A stretch of DNA of 19,128 nucleotides, taken from NCBI GenBank assembly GCA_052147395.1, contig JBKQKS010000046.1, positions 1-19,128 on the forward strand, given 5' to 3'. A program made the translations under genes and the position numbers. Numbering within the stretch: position 1 is the stretch's first letter; every line of letters begins with the position of its first letter. Shown here piece after piece: positions 8,196 to 15,637 of the stretch. The notes under the pieces are model-generated. The model was not told where the DNA came from. It searched no databases and saw nothing but the letters and a program-made list of their open reading frames with translations. This stretch comes from Roseiarcus sp052147395 (lineage in GTDB: Bacteria > Pseudomonadota > Alphaproteobacteria > Rhizobiales > Beijerinckiaceae).

Positions 8196-8331
8196 AGGCC
8201 CTCGGCTGCAGTATCGCGTCGCCGGCGAATTTGCTCCGGCTACCAAAATCGGGCCCAAGCTTTTGAGAGCCCCCAAAACCGCCAAAGAAAACAAAGAAAG
8301 AATTCAGCAAAACAACATGCGGGTCGCATCG

Positions 8332-8632
8332 TCATGCCGCATATTGCACTTCCGCGCTACCCACGACTTCGTCGCGAAAGTATCGGCTCAGATCCTCCGC
8401 AGTGCGCAAGTCGGCTTTGCGCCCCTGCAGGAGCGAGCCGAGCTCGAGTTCGATCGCCGACATCTGCATGAGACCGGGCTTGGCGCCCGGCTCGAACTCG
8501 ACCAGCAGGTCGACGTCGCTGTCGGCGCGCACGACCGCTCGCCGTCGAACCGAACAGCGACAGTTTCCGAATGCGATGCCGGCGACACAACGTCGCCAGC
8601 GCCTGCAAATCCGGAAACACGGTCTGCGGCAT
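8332..8632 (-). pseudogene. MNT-type nucleotidyltransferase (MntA-like), frameshifted
   Basis: The 5' part (ATG 8632) reads MPQTVFPDLQALATLCRRHRI then RKLSLFGSTASG. The 3' part, in another frame, reads RADSDVDLLVEFEP and later DLRTAEDLSRYFRDEVV, ending at 8332. Joined, they make a roughly 100-residue minimal nucleotidyltransferase with the GSX8DSD metal-binding motif. One base seems to be missing in the GCGC-rich stretch near 8522-8534, in the middle of that motif. MNT proteins of this size are usually the antitoxin partner of a HEPN toxin and AMPylate it, but no HEPN gene is next to it here. A GAGGAGG ribosome site overlaps the pntB stop, so it would ride on the pnt transcript. A sequencing error could also explain the shift. 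Confidence 0.75.
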
Positions 8633-8649
8633 CGGTCCGATGCGCCTCC

Positions 8650-10047
8650 TCAGTGCTGCAACGCCTTGACGATCGAATCCGTCATCTTCTTGGCGTCGCC
8701 GAACAGCATCAGCGTGTTGTCGCGGAAGAACAGTTCGTTTTCGACGCCGGCGTAGCCGGAGGCCATGCTGCGCTTGACGAACAGCACGGTCTTGGCCTTC
8801 TCGACGTCGAGCACCGGCATGCCGAAGATCGGCGACTTCGGGTCGGTCTTCGCCGCCGGGTTGGTCACGTCGTTGGCGCCGATCACGTAAGCGACGTCCG
8901 TCTGCGCGAACTCGTTGTTGATGTCCTCGAGCTCGAACACTTCGTCATAGGGCACGTTGGCCTCGGCGAGCAGCACGTTCATGTGACCGGGCATGCGGCC
9001 GGCGACCGGATGAATGGCGTATTTGATCTCGACGCCCTCTTTTTTCAGGATGTCGCACATCTCGCGCAAGCTATGCTGCGCCTGCGCCACCGCCATGCCG
9101 TAGCCGGGCACGATGATGATCTTCGACGAGTTCTTCATCATGAAGGCGGCGTCGTCGGCCGAGCCCTGCTTGACCGGCCGAGTCTCCTTCTTGCCCGCCG
9201 CCGCGACCGCGCCGCCGAAGCCGCCGAGGATGACGGAGATGAACGAGCGGTTCATCCCCTTGCACATGATGTAGGAAAGGATCGCGCCCGAGGAGCCGAC
9301 GAGGGCGCCGGTAATGATCAGCGCGAGGTTGCCGAGCGTGAAGCCGATGCCCGCCGCCGCCCAGCCGGAATAGGAGTTGAGCATCGAGATCACGACCGGC
9401 ATGTCGGCGCCGCCGATCGGGACGATCATGGTGACGCCGAGCACCAGCGAAATGAGGGCGATCAACCAGAAGAACGCCGGCGACTGGGTCGCGAAGAACA
9501 ACGCGATGAGCAACACCAGCGCGACGCCGAGGCCGATGTTGATGGCGTGGCGCTGCGGCAGCAGGATCGGCGCGCCCGACATGCGGCCGTCGAGCTTGAG
9601 GAAGGCGATGATCGAGCCGGTGAAAGTGACGGCGCCGATGGCGAGGCCGAGCGACATCTCGATGATGCTCGCCGGGTGGATTCCCGCGCCCTCCGCGATG
9701 CCGAAAGCCGCGGGCGCATAAAGCGCGCCGGCGGCGACCAGCACCGCGGCCAGACCCACCAGCGAGTGGAACATCGCGACGAGCTGCGGCATCGCCGTCA
9801 TGGCGATGGTGCGCGCGCGCCATACCCCGATGCTGCCGCCGATCGCAAAGCCGAGGACCACCGGCACCCAGGCGAAAAAGCTCGACGGCGGCCCGACCGC
9901 CAGCGTGGTCAGCACGGCGATCGCCATGCCGGCCATGCCGAAGCGGTTGCCCTGGCGCGAGGAGGCGGGCGACGAAAGGCCGCGCAGCGCCAGAATGAAC
10001 AGGATGCCGGCGACGAGATAGAGCAGGGCGGCCAGATTGGCGTTCAC
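8650..10047 (-). CDS. pntB: NAD(P) transhydrogenase subunit beta PntB
   Basis: The 465-residue protein matches the length of the beta subunit in three-subunit enzymes (464 in Rhodospirillum rubrum). The first roughly 270 residues contain multiple hydrophobic segments, the membrane proton channel (domain II). The last roughly 180 residues are the NADP(H)-binding domain III: VPGYGMAVAQAQH is its dinucleotide loop, followed by HPVAGRMPGHMNVLLAEA and YVIGANDVTNPAA, all highly conserved. With PntAA and PntAB it couples inward proton flow to hydride transfer from NADH to NADP+, supplying NADPH. The start is GTG at 10047, 4 bp after the pntAB stop, with only a weak AAGGG upstream, so translation is probably coupled. 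Confidence 0.97.
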   Translation of the reverse strand: MNANLAALLYLVAGILFILALRGLSSPASSRQGNRFGMAGMAIAVLTTLAVGPPSSFFAWVPVVLGFAIGGSIGVWRARTIAMTAMPQLVAMFHSLVGLAAVLVAAGALYAPAAFGIAEGAGIHPASIIEMSLGLAIGAVTFTGSIIAFLKLDGRMSGAPILLPQRHAINIGLGVALVLLIALFFATQSPAFFWLIALISLVLGVTMIVPIGGADMPVVISMLNSYSGWAAAGIGFTLGNLALIITGALVGSSGAILSYIMCKGMNRSFISVILGGFGGAVAAAGKKETRPVKQGSADDAAFMMKNSSKIIIVPGYGMAVAQAQHSLREMCDILKKEGVEIKYAIHPVAGRMPGHMNVLLAEANVPYDEVFELEDINNEFAQTDVAYVIGANDVTNPAAKTDPKSPIFGMPVLDVEKAKTVLFVKRSMASGYAGVENELFFRDNTLMLFGDAKKMTDSIVKALQH

Positions 10048-10051
10048 GGTC

Positions 10052-10477
10052 TCAGCCCTTCTTCTTGTACATGGCGAGCATGCGTTCGGTGACCAGGAAG
10101 CCGCCGAAAATGTTCACGGACGCCAGGCACAGCGCGATGAAGCCGACGACGCGGGCGAACACCGAGCCGCTGTTGACCGCCGCGACGCCGACCGAGAGCA
10201 GCGCGCCGACCACGATCACCGACGAGATCGCGTTGGTCTCCGACATCAGCGGCGTGTGCAGCGCCGGCGTCACCGACCACACGACGTAGTAGCCGACGAA
10301 CACGGCGAGCACGAAGATCGCGAACCGGAACAGGAAGGGGTCGATCGCTCCGCCCGTGGCCGCATGCGCCGTCGCGGCAAGCTGGTCGGCATAGGTATGG
10401 GCCGCGTTCGCCGCGTCGTTCGCGGCGTCGGCGGCGGCGCGCAATTTCGCGATGGTGGCTTCGAGGTTGTTGTCCAT
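10052..10477 (-). CDS. pntAB: NAD(P) transhydrogenase subunit alpha-2 PntAB
   Basis: This is the small membrane subunit, 141 residues (about 139 in R. rubrum). The first roughly 45 residues are Ala-rich and soluble, with the periodicity of a helix. Three or four hydrophobic segments follow: FRFAIFVLAVFVGYYVVW, a segment around ISSVIVVGALLSVGVAA, and one around VVGFIALCLASVNIFGGF. TPALHTPLMSETNAIS is a signature of this subunit. It ends in a basic KKKG tail. It contributes part of the proton channel beside PntB. The ATG at 10477 has GAGAGGA a few bases upstream. The gap to pntAA is 98 bp and holds a heptamer repeat. Confidence 0.96.
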   Translation of the reverse strand: MDNNLEATIAKLRAAADAANDAANAAHTYADQLAATAHAATGGAIDPFLFRFAIFVLAVFVGYYVVWSVTPALHTPLMSETNAISSVIVVGALLSVGVAAVNSGSVFARVVGFIALCLASVNIFGGFLVTERMLAMYKKKG

Positions 10478-10487
10478 GAGGTCCTCT

Positions 10488-10566
10488 CATTCGGCATTCG
10501 GCATTCGGCAGTCGGCATTCGGAGGGTGGGCGCGGGACCCGACTGCCGACTGCCGATTGCCGACTG
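10488..10566. repeat. Heptamer tandem array in inverted arrangement between pntAA and pntAB
   Basis: Five head-to-tail copies of CATTCGG/CAGTCGG occupy 10488-10522. A 16-bp GC-rich linker follows, then four copies of the reverse complement, CCGACTG/CCGATTG, at 10539-10566. The arms can fold into a hairpin of about 28 bp with one mismatch in most repeat units; the central CAGTCGG/CCGACTG pair is perfect. Similar TCGGCATTCGGCA arrays are familiar as intergenic repeats in alphaproteobacteria. In this operon it would form in the mRNA between two cotranscribed genes. Confidence 0.85.
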
Positions 10567-10575
10567 AAGTTCGCC

Positions 10576-11706
10576 TCATCCCTTCGGCTGAAAACTCGGA
10601 TGCACGACCGCGCCGTCGCGGGTGAGGCAGGTCGCCTTGACGAGTTCGTCGTCCCAGTTGACCGCGAGCGCCTTCTCCTTCTTGTCGATCAGCGTCTCGA
10701 CGAAGGCGTAGAGGTTGCGGGCATAGAGCGACGAGGCGGTCGAGGCGAGCCGCGTCACGTGCGAGTCGCCGACGATGCTCACGCCGTTGTCGCTGGTGAC
10801 GACTTCGTCGAACCTGGTCAGCTCGCAGTTGCCGCCGCGCTCGGCGGCGAGATCGACGATGACCGAGCCCGGGCGCATGGAGGCGACCATCGCGGCGCTG
10901 ACGAGTTTTGGCGCCGGCCGTCCAGGAATTAGAGCCGTGGTGATGACGATGTCCTGCTTGGCGATGTGGGAGGCGATGAACGCCGCCTGCTTGGCCTTGT
11001 AGGCGTCGGACATCTCCTTGGCATAGCCGCCCGCGGTCTCCGCCTGTTTGAACTCCTCGTCCTCGACCGCGACGAATTTTGCGCCGAGCGATTCCACTTG
11101 CTCCTTGGTGGCGGGGCGCACGTCGGTCGCGGTGACGATCGCGCCGAGACGGCGCGCGGTGGCGATCGCCTGCAGGCCGGCGACGCCGACGCCCATGATG
11201 AAGGTCTTCGCGGCCGGCACGGTGCCCGCCGGCGTCATCATCATCGGCAGCACCCGGCCGTAGAGCTCGGCCGCGTCGATCACGGCGCGGTAGCCGGCGA
11301 GATTGGCCTGGGATGAGAGAACGTCCATCACCTGGGCGCGGGTGATGCGCGGCATCAATTCCATCGCGAAGGCGGTGACGCCGGCGCCGGCCATCGCCTC
11401 GATCTCCGCCTGGCGGCCGTAGGGGTCCATGATGGCGATGACCAGCGCGCCGGACTTGATCTTCGCGAGCTCTTCGGCCGAGGGGCGGCGCACCTTGAGT
11501 ACGACGTCCGCGGCGAACGCAGCGGCCGCGTCGCCGATGCGCGCTCCCGCCGCCTGGTACTCGCCGTCGAGAAAGCCGGCGTTGCGGCCGGCGCCGCTCT
11601 CGACCACCAGTTCGGCGCCGAGGCCGACCAACTTCTTCACCGTTTCCGCACTTGCCGCGACGCGGGTCTCCCGCGGATCGGTTTCCGCGGCGATGCCAAT
11701 CAACAT
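10576..11706 (-). CDS. pntAA: NAD(P) transhydrogenase subunit alpha-1 PntAA
   Basis: The 376-residue soluble subunit is the NAD(H)-binding domain I, close to the 384 residues of the R. rubrum subunit. It begins MLIGIAAETDPRETRVA, a motif shared with alanine dehydrogenase. SSQANLAGYRAVIDAA (about 131-146) belongs to the conserved loop at the domain interface. GVGVAG (172-177) is the Rossmann dinucleotide loop, and TDVR (about 194-197) holds the acidic residue that binds the NAD ribose. There are no membrane segments, as expected for the split form of the enzyme. The ATG at 11706 has GGGGGATGA upstream. It is the first gene of the pntAA-pntAB-pntB operon. Confidence 0.97.
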   Translation of the reverse strand: MLIGIAAETDPRETRVAASAETVKKLVGLGAELVVESGAGRNAGFLDGEYQAAGARIGDAAAAFAADVVLKVRRPSAEELAKIKSGALVIAIMDPYGRQAEIEAMAGAGVTAFAMELMPRITRAQVMDVLSSQANLAGYRAVIDAAELYGRVLPMMMTPAGTVPAAKTFIMGVGVAGLQAIATARRLGAIVTATDVRPATKEQVESLGAKFVAVEDEEFKQAETAGGYAKEMSDAYKAKQAAFIASHIAKQDIVITTALIPGRPAPKLVSAAMVASMRPGSVIVDLAAERGGNCELTRFDEVVTSDNGVSIVGDSHVTRLASTASSLYARNLYAFVETLIDKKEKALAVNWDDELVKATCLTRDGAVVHPSFQPKG

Positions 11707-12043
11707 GAGCTCATCCCCCGGACGAAGGTCGAAGCGCCTCGAGGGCGCGTTGAAATCTGATGTCAGCGTCGCAAAACGCCGGCGGCCCGCGCGAGGCCCG
11801 TCCTCGGTGTGGCCGACGACGCTGCGTAGAAGTCGACGCGCCGCGGGAAACCCTCAACCTCGGCGCCCCGATGGCCCCCCATTCGTCCGCCCCCCGTCCC
11901 GCCAGCGATCTGGCGCCCCATCTACTCGATCGGCGGCGCGCTCGCAATGCGCCCGAGGTAGCAATTCGTCGTTTGGGCGGGCAAAATCGCCTGGGCGCGC
12001 CGACCTCGCGAAGTCGGCGCGCGGCTCTGAGATGTTTCTGACG
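11707..12043. other. Intergenic region between fliJ and pntAA
   Basis: These 337 bases lie between two minus-strand genes and should carry the fliJ 3' end and the pnt promoter. The hairpin at 11995-12022 is described separately. I see no promoter hexamers good enough to report, and the open frames here lack protein character. Confidence 0.5.
11995..12022 (-). terminator. Hairpin after fliJ, possible terminator
   Basis: GCGCGCCGAC (11995-12004) pairs perfectly with GTCGGCGCGC (12013-12022) around an 8-base loop. Read on the minus strand it sits 21 bases after the fliJ stop. The following bases include a TTTT only about 9 bases later, so intrinsic termination is plausible but not textbook. Confidence 0.5.
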
Positions 12044-12412
12044 TCACAGACGCGTGGCGGCCTCGGAGACCAGGTCGAGGTGTTTCTCGCGGCCCTCGAT
12101 CGACTCGTATTTCTGCAATTCGGCCGCGGCGTCGTCGAGCGCCGATTTGGCTTCGCCGAGCTGGGTCCCCAGTTCGGCGATCGAGCGCTTCAGATTGTCG
12201 CGGCGCTGCGCCGCCGCGCGGGCGTAGGTCGGATAGGCGAAGTGGTGGGGATCGCTGATGCCGGCGCGCTTTTCCTCGGTGGCGATCTCCCGCTCGAGGT
12301 CGGCGATCATGCGCGAGAATTCGGCCGTCATCGTCTCGATCTGGCGGACCCTGCGGCGCTTCTCTTCGACCTGGAACTTCTTGAGGCGAATGAGCGTGTC
12401 CCGCGACTTCAT
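12044..12412 (-). CDS. fliJ: Flagellar export chaperone FliJ
   Basis: From the ATG at 12412 the protein has 122 residues and begins MKSRDTLIRLKKFQVEEKRR, the start I know from rhizobial FliJ proteins. It is nearly all charged helix with a coiled-coil pattern (IETMTAEFSRMIADLEREIA, then a hinge GISDPHHFAYPTYA, then a second helix), as expected of FliJ, which sits in the flagellar export gate and binds the FliI ATPase and chaperones. A longer frame from 12469 would add 19 residues of low-complexity Arg/Cys sequence and is not supported. GGGGAG lies about 10 bases before the chosen ATG. It diverges from ctrA, an arrangement common in Hyphomicrobiales. Confidence 0.9.
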   Translation of the reverse strand: MKSRDTLIRLKKFQVEEKRRRVRQIETMTAEFSRMIADLEREIATEEKRAGISDPHHFAYPTYARAAAQRRDNLKRSIAELGTQLGEAKSALDDAAAELQKYESIEGREKHLDLVSEAATRL

Positions 12413-12989
12413 TTCGACGCACTCCCCAACACACGAACGCCTGCGGCCACAACGACCCACCTTGGCCAAACCGAGCGAGACCGCGCCACGGTGCTTCAGG
12501 AAGGTTGCTAAATCCTTACCCGAACTGGAGAAATGCGGCCCACTGCGAGCTCGACGAATAAAATTTTCGGCTTCGGCGCCGATTCGCTTCGAGCTGGCGC
12601 GACGCCGTTAGGGCTTCATTTACCCGCATCGTTAACACTCCGGCTCCGGAGCGGGTTCGATGTCGCGCGCGAGGTCGGCCCGGGTTCCGCGGCGTCGGGG
12701 ACGAGCAGGGAGACCTGAATCTGCTGAATCGGTTAGGCGAGATTCTCGATCTGGAACGTCAACAACGCATGGAGGCAATCTCACTTGCAGATCAGCGGAT
12801 TGACAAATCTTCGGATGCGGACGCGCAAGGCGCTTGCCTCGGCGATTCAGTGTTTGTTAACCATTAGGGGCCACTTGATGCTTCGATTCGCCGGCCACAG
12901 CTCGTATCGATCGCCTCGGCTCGCAGGAGCCGATGCGCAGGAGCGCGCCGTCGAGTTCTCGCGGTCGGGGGCTAGGGCGGGGATCTAAC
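12413..12989. promoter_or_regulatory. Divergent control region of fliJ and ctrA with GANTC cluster
   Basis: The 577 bases upstream of ctrA hold no supported gene. They contain six GANTC sites, the target of the CcrM adenine methylase: 12581, 12717, 12726, 12741, 12844 and 12885 (first base of each). Five fall within 173 bp. A CtrA-like half site is at 12857-12864. TTAG-N7-TTTA at 12608-12622 is a degenerate version of the CtrA TTAA-N7-TTAA site. In Caulobacter, ctrA transcription responds to GANTC methylation and CtrA autoregulates; applying that here is inference. No ribosome site stronger than GGGCGGGG is seen before the ctrA ATG. Confidence 0.6.
12857..12864 (+). promoter_or_regulatory. 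CtrA half-site TTAACCAT upstream of ctrA
   Basis: TTAACCAT at 12857-12864 is the known CtrA half-site motif. It lies 125 bp before the ctrA start, between the GANTC sites at 12844 and 12885. Autoregulation of ctrA is well known in the group; binding here is inferred from sequence. Confidence 0.5.
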
Positions 12990-13691
12990 ATGCGAGTGCT
13001 GCTGATTGAGGACGACGCCGCCACGGCGCAGAGCATAGAGTTGATGCTGAAGTCGGAGAACTTCAACGTCTATGTGACCGACCTCGGCGAGGAGGGCATC
13101 GATCTCGGCAAGCTCTACGATTACGACATCATTCTGCTCGATCTCAATCTGCCGGATATGTCGGGCTACGAAGTGCTGCGGGCGCTGCGCGTCACCAAGA
13201 TCAAGACGCCGATCCTCATCCTCTCCGGCATGGGCGGCATCGAGGACAAGGTCAAAGGCCTCATCCACGGCGCCGACGACTATCTGACGAAGCCCTTCCA
13301 CAAGGACGAACTGGTCGCCCGCATCCACGCCATCGTGCGCCGCTCGAAGGGCCATGCGCAGTCGGTCATCGTCACCGGCGACCTCGTCGTCAATCTCGAC
13401 CAGAAGACCGTCGAGGTCGACGGCGCCCGCGTGCATCTGACCGGCAAGGAATACCAGATGCTCGAGCTGCTCTCGCTGCGCAAGGGCACGACGCTGACCA
13501 AGGAAATGTTCCTCAACCATCTCTACGGCGGCATGGACGAGCCGGAGCTCAAGATCATCGACGTATTCATCTGCAAGCTGCGCAAGAAGCTGGCCATGGC
13601 CTCCAACGGCCGCAACTACATCGAGACGGTGTGGGGCCGCGGTTACGTGCTGCGGGAGCCGCCGCCGGGAGACGAGCGGATCCCCGCTTGA
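12990..13691 (+). CDS. ctrA: Cell-cycle response regulator CtrA
   Basis: The 233-residue protein is a full-length OmpR/PhoB-type response regulator. The receiver domain (1-120) starts MRVLLIEDDAATAQSIELML and has Asp51 in IILLDLNLPD as phosphate acceptor, with the conserved Thr/Ser and Lys in ILSGM and DDYLTKPF. The C-terminal winged helix (about 130-225) has the CtrA-specific recognition stretch MFLNHLYGGMDEPELKIIDV followed by the winged-helix end of ETVWGRGYVL. The near-identity to Caulobacter-type CtrA makes the gene name secure. CtrA binds TTAA-N7-TTAA sites and controls replication, division, flagellar and pilus genes. The ATG at 12990 fits the family start; an upstream in-frame ATG at 12933 adds unrelated residues. 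Confidence 0.97.
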   Translation: MRVLLIEDDAATAQSIELMLKSENFNVYVTDLGEEGIDLGKLYDYDIILLDLNLPDMSGYEVLRALRVTKIKTPILILSGMGGIEDKVKGLIHGADDYLTKPFHKDELVARIHAIVRRSKGHAQSVIVTGDLVVNLDQKTVEVDGARVHLTGKEYQMLELLSLRKGTTLTKEMFLNHLYGGMDEPELKIIDVFICKLRKKLAMASNGRNYIETVWGRGYVLREPPPGDERIPA

Positions 13692-13826
13692 AAGGATGGC
13701 CCGATGCGGTTGCCGATGAAGACGGAGTCGCATTCGCGAGCCGATATCGAGCCTCGGTGACGGGGCGCTTCGCGTCAGCCCTTGCCGCCGATCCCGGGAA
13801 GCTACACGGTCATCTTTCCAGATCCC

Positions 13827-13850
13827 CCCGCCGCGATCCGGCGGGCTTTT
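13827..13850 (+). terminator. Rho-independent terminator of ctrA
   Basis: CCCGCCG (13827-13833) and CGGCGGG (13839-13845) form a perfect GC-rich stem around a 5-base loop, followed by CTTTT. It lies about 135 bp after the ctrA stop codon. Confidence 0.85.
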
Positions 13851-13987
13851 CGTTTGCGTGAACGACTGTTGCGCCTCGCAGCAGGGCGCCGCGATCTCCA
13901 GCGGCCCGGACTGCATGCCCAGACCGCGCTCGTCGTTCCCACGAGCGGCCCCGTGACAGCGCGGCGGCGCAATGGCCATGCGGCCAA

Positions 13988-14046
13988 TTGGCGCCTGAGT
14001 TATGGCGAACGATAGTACGGTTGATGTAGTATGCGCCATGTGCTAC
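13988..14046 (+). promoter_or_regulatory. Possible promoter and operator of higBA-1
   Basis: TTGGCG (13988-13993) and GATAGT (14011-14016) with a 17-bp spacer each match four of six consensus bases. Just downstream, GTAGTA (14026-14031) and TGCTAC (14041-14046) form an inverted repeat with one mismatch and a 9-bp spacer, in a position where a HigA antitoxin could repress. Both calls are tentative. Confidence 0.33.
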
Positions 14047-14056
14047 TCATGATATT

Positions 14057-14335
14057 ATGATCAAGTCCTGGGCGAACGGCGCGACCCGGCGGTTCGCCGA
14101 GGAGGGCAAGAGCAAGTTTTCGGGACTCGATATCGACGCCGCCGAAGAGTTGCTCGCCTCGCTGAATGCGGCCACGGCGCTCGGCGACCTGAGCCCGTTG
14201 AGGTCCGTTGGCCTGCACAAGCTTTCCGGCGATCGGAAAGGACTCTGGGCGATGACCGTCAACGGGCCGTGGCGCATCTGTTTTCGTTTCGACGATGGCC
14301 ACGCCTACGACGTCGAAATCGTCGACTATCATTGA
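14057..14335 (+). CDS. higB: HigB/RelE-family toxin, copy 1
   Basis: The 92-residue protein ends in the typical HigB block: LHKLSGDRKGLWAMTVNGPW followed by RICFRF and DVEIVDYH. The family are ribosome-dependent mRNA interferases of the RelE fold; conserved basic and aromatic residues in the C-terminal strands line the active site. No clear ribosome site precedes the ATG at 14057. The antitoxin gene follows after 11 bp, giving the toxin-first order typical of higBA. It differs widely from the higB at 17887, so it is not a recent duplicate of it. Confidence 0.9.
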   Translation: MIKSWANGATRRFAEEGKSKFSGLDIDAAEELLASLNAATALGDLSPLRSVGLHKLSGDRKGLWAMTVNGPWRICFRFDDGHAYDVEIVDYH

Positions 14336-14346
14336 AGGCGCAAACG

Positions 14347-14625
14347 ATGAAACCAATCCATCCCGGACGTGTCTTGCGGCGAGAGATGCTGGCGCGCGGA
14401 CTTTCCGCCAATGCTCTCGCGCTGGCGTTGCGCACGTCTTCCGGACGCATCGTCGACATCCTCAACGAGAAGCGCGGCGTCTCGCCGGAGACGGCGTTGC
14501 GGCTGGCGCGCTATTTCGGCAACAGCGCGATGTTCTGGCTCAATCTGCAGACGGCCTACGAACTCGCCGTCGTCGAAGCGGAGCATGGCGCTCGCATCGC
14601 GGCCGAAGTCGCGCCAGCCGCGTGA
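14347..14625 (+). CDS. higA: HigA-family antitoxin, copy 1
   Basis: The 92-residue protein begins MKPIHPGRVLRREMLARGLS and carries an XRE-type helix-turn-helix (about 18-60; recognition part around SSGRIVDILNEKRGVS), then RYFGNSAMFWLNLQTAYEL, a HigA signature. It neutralises HigB and represses the operon as a dimer. AAGG lies about 10 bases before the ATG at 14347. An open frame extends upstream inside higB but is not homologous to HigA. The Ala-rich tail is not conserved. Confidence 0.93.
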   Translation: MKPIHPGRVLRREMLARGLSANALALALRTSSGRIVDILNEKRGVSPETALRLARYFGNSAMFWLNLQTAYELAVVEAEHGARIAAEVAPAA

Positions 14626-14778
14626 CGGCGCTCCGCCGTTGGGAGGGATAGGGAGAAAAGGGGATTGGACCGCATCGCTCGCAGCGCCGCGCTTCCCCCT
14701 TTGGCCGGCGTCGAAGGCTTCGCGTTCGAGACTTTTGGCCGCTGCTAGGCCAAACCGAGCGCGAGCGGGGAGCAAACC

Positions 14779-15591
14779 ATGAGCGGCGACTACGTACACG
14801 GCTATGGCGAGCGCGAGGGCGAGCGGCTCGAGGATCAGGGCTCTGCGCTCGCGGACCTGCTGCACGGCGGCGTGAGTTTTGCGCCCGGGGCGCGCGTTCT
14901 CGAGCCGGGATGCGGCGTCGGCGCGCAGACGCTCGAGCTCGCGCGCCGCAGCCCTCACGCGCATTTCGTCGCCGTTGACGTCTCGGAGGCCTCGCTCGCG
15001 CGTGCAAGAACGGCGACGCGCGCGGCCGGGCTCGACAACGTCGAGTTCCTGCGCGCCGATCTGTTCACGGCGCCGTTCGCCGCGGAGTCCTTTGACGCGG
15101 CGTTCGTCTGCTTCGTGCTCGAGCACCTCGCCGATCCTGACGCCGCTCTGCGCGCCCTCGCGCGCCTGCTGAAGCCCGGCGGAAGGCTCGTCGTTATCGA
15201 GGGCGACCACGGCTCGACGCTGTTTCATCCCGAGAGCGTTTATGCGAAACGCGCGATCCAGGCGCAGGTCGATCTGCAAGCCGCGGCCGGCGGCGACGCC
15301 AACATCGGGCGCCGGCTCTATCCGCTGCTCGTCGGCGCCGGCTATCGCGATGTCCGTGTCGAGCCGCGCTACGTCTATGTCGACGGCTCGCGCCCCGACC
15401 TCGCCGACGCGTTCACGTTGAAGACCTACACGGCGATGATCTCCGGAGTGCGCGAGCGCGCGCTTGCCGCAGGTCTGATGTCGGCCGAGGATTTCGACCG
15501 CGGCGTCGCAGATCTCGCGCGCTGCGCAGCGCCCGATGGCGTGTTCGCCTATACGTTCTTCCGCGCGACGGCCCTGCGACGCAAAGGGTGA
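14779..15591 (+). CDS. Class I SAM-dependent methyltransferase
   Basis: The 270-residue protein has motif I VLEPGCGVGAQT (40-51), the SAM-ribose acidic residue at Asp67 in FVAVDVSE, RADLFTAPF (92-100) for the adenine, CFVLEHLADP (111-120) and LLKPGGRLVVIEGDH (130-144). These make a small-molecule-type Rossmann methyltransferase (Methyltransf_11/25 class) likely; the substrate is unknown. GGGGAG is 9 bases before the ATG at 14779. It sits between two toxin-antitoxin pairs with which it has no known link. Its last residues PDGVFAYTFFRAT are coded again in a fragment at 17748-17787, which bears on how the island formed. Confidence 0.9.
   Translation: MSGDYVHGYGEREGERLEDQGSALADLLHGGVSFAPGARVLEPGCGVGAQTLELARRSPHAHFVAVDVSEASLARARTATRAAGLDNVEFLRADLFTAPFAAESFDAAFVCFVLEHLADPDAALRALARLLKPGGRLVVIEGDHGSTLFHPESVYAKRAIQAQVDLQAAAGGDANIGRRLYPLLVGAGYRDVRVEPRYVYVDGSRPDLADAFTLKTYTAMISGVRERALAAGLMSAEDFDRGVADLARCAAPDGVFAYTFFRATALRRKG
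15532..15571 (+). repeat. Methyltransferase 3'-end repeat, copy A (inside intact gene)
   Basis: These 40 bases of the methyltransferase gene match 17748-17787 at 36 positions. All four differences (CCC/CCG, GAT/GAC, TAT/TAC, GCG/GCC) are silent, so both copies code for PDGVFAYTFFRAT. The repeat brackets tacAT, the orphan higA and mazEF. Confidence 0.85.
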
Positions 15592-15602
15592 GCCAAATTA
15601 TG

Positions 15603-15631
15603 TTGACAATGTCCCCACAAAACTCGATAAT
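15603..15631 (+). promoter_or_regulatory. Near-consensus sigma-70 promoter of tacAT
   Basis: TTGACA (15603-15608) is perfect, the spacer is 17 bp, and GATAAT (15626-15631) matches five of six bases. RNA should start about 7 bases later, at or next to the A of the tacA ATG at 15638. There is no Shine-Dalgarno sequence in the few bases between, so the mRNA is probably leaderless. Confidence 0.8.
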
Positions 15632-15637
15632 GGCGCT

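Larger units (their letters stand above)
7710..8331. other. Repeat-bearing spacer after the peptidase gene
   Basis: No convincing gene is seen in these 620 bases. They hold a strong hairpin at 7872-7895, a second at 7932-7953, a dispersed repeat at 8171-8195 and, near the right end, a purine-rich tract (8272-8300). The minus-strand open frame 7948-8310 runs through the dispersed repeat (giving ILSLSKDD) and is probably not a gene. Confidence 0.6.
13692..14056. other. Spacer between ctrA and higBA-1
   Basis: These 365 bases contain the ctrA terminator (13827-13850) and, at the right end, a possible promoter and operator for higBA-1. I see no gene. Confidence 0.6.

Noticed and set aside
7948..8310. 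A 120-residue minus-strand open frame in the spacer
   Set aside because: It passes through the dispersed repeat (giving ILSLSKDD) and the 7932-7953 palindrome region; such frames are spurious.
8263..10092. A 609-codon plus-strand open frame
   Set aside because: It is antisense to pntB, rich in His, Asp and Arg, and without motifs; a GC-driven shadow frame.
12933..12989. Longer ctrA start at 12933
   Set aside because: It adds 19 Arg/Ser/Gly-rich residues absent from CtrA proteins, whose receiver domain begins at MRVLLIEDD.
14734..14754. TTTGGCC/GGCCAAA inverted repeat before the methyltransferase as a terminator of higBA-1
   Set aside because: The stem is 7 bp and no T-run follows on either strand; too weak to call.
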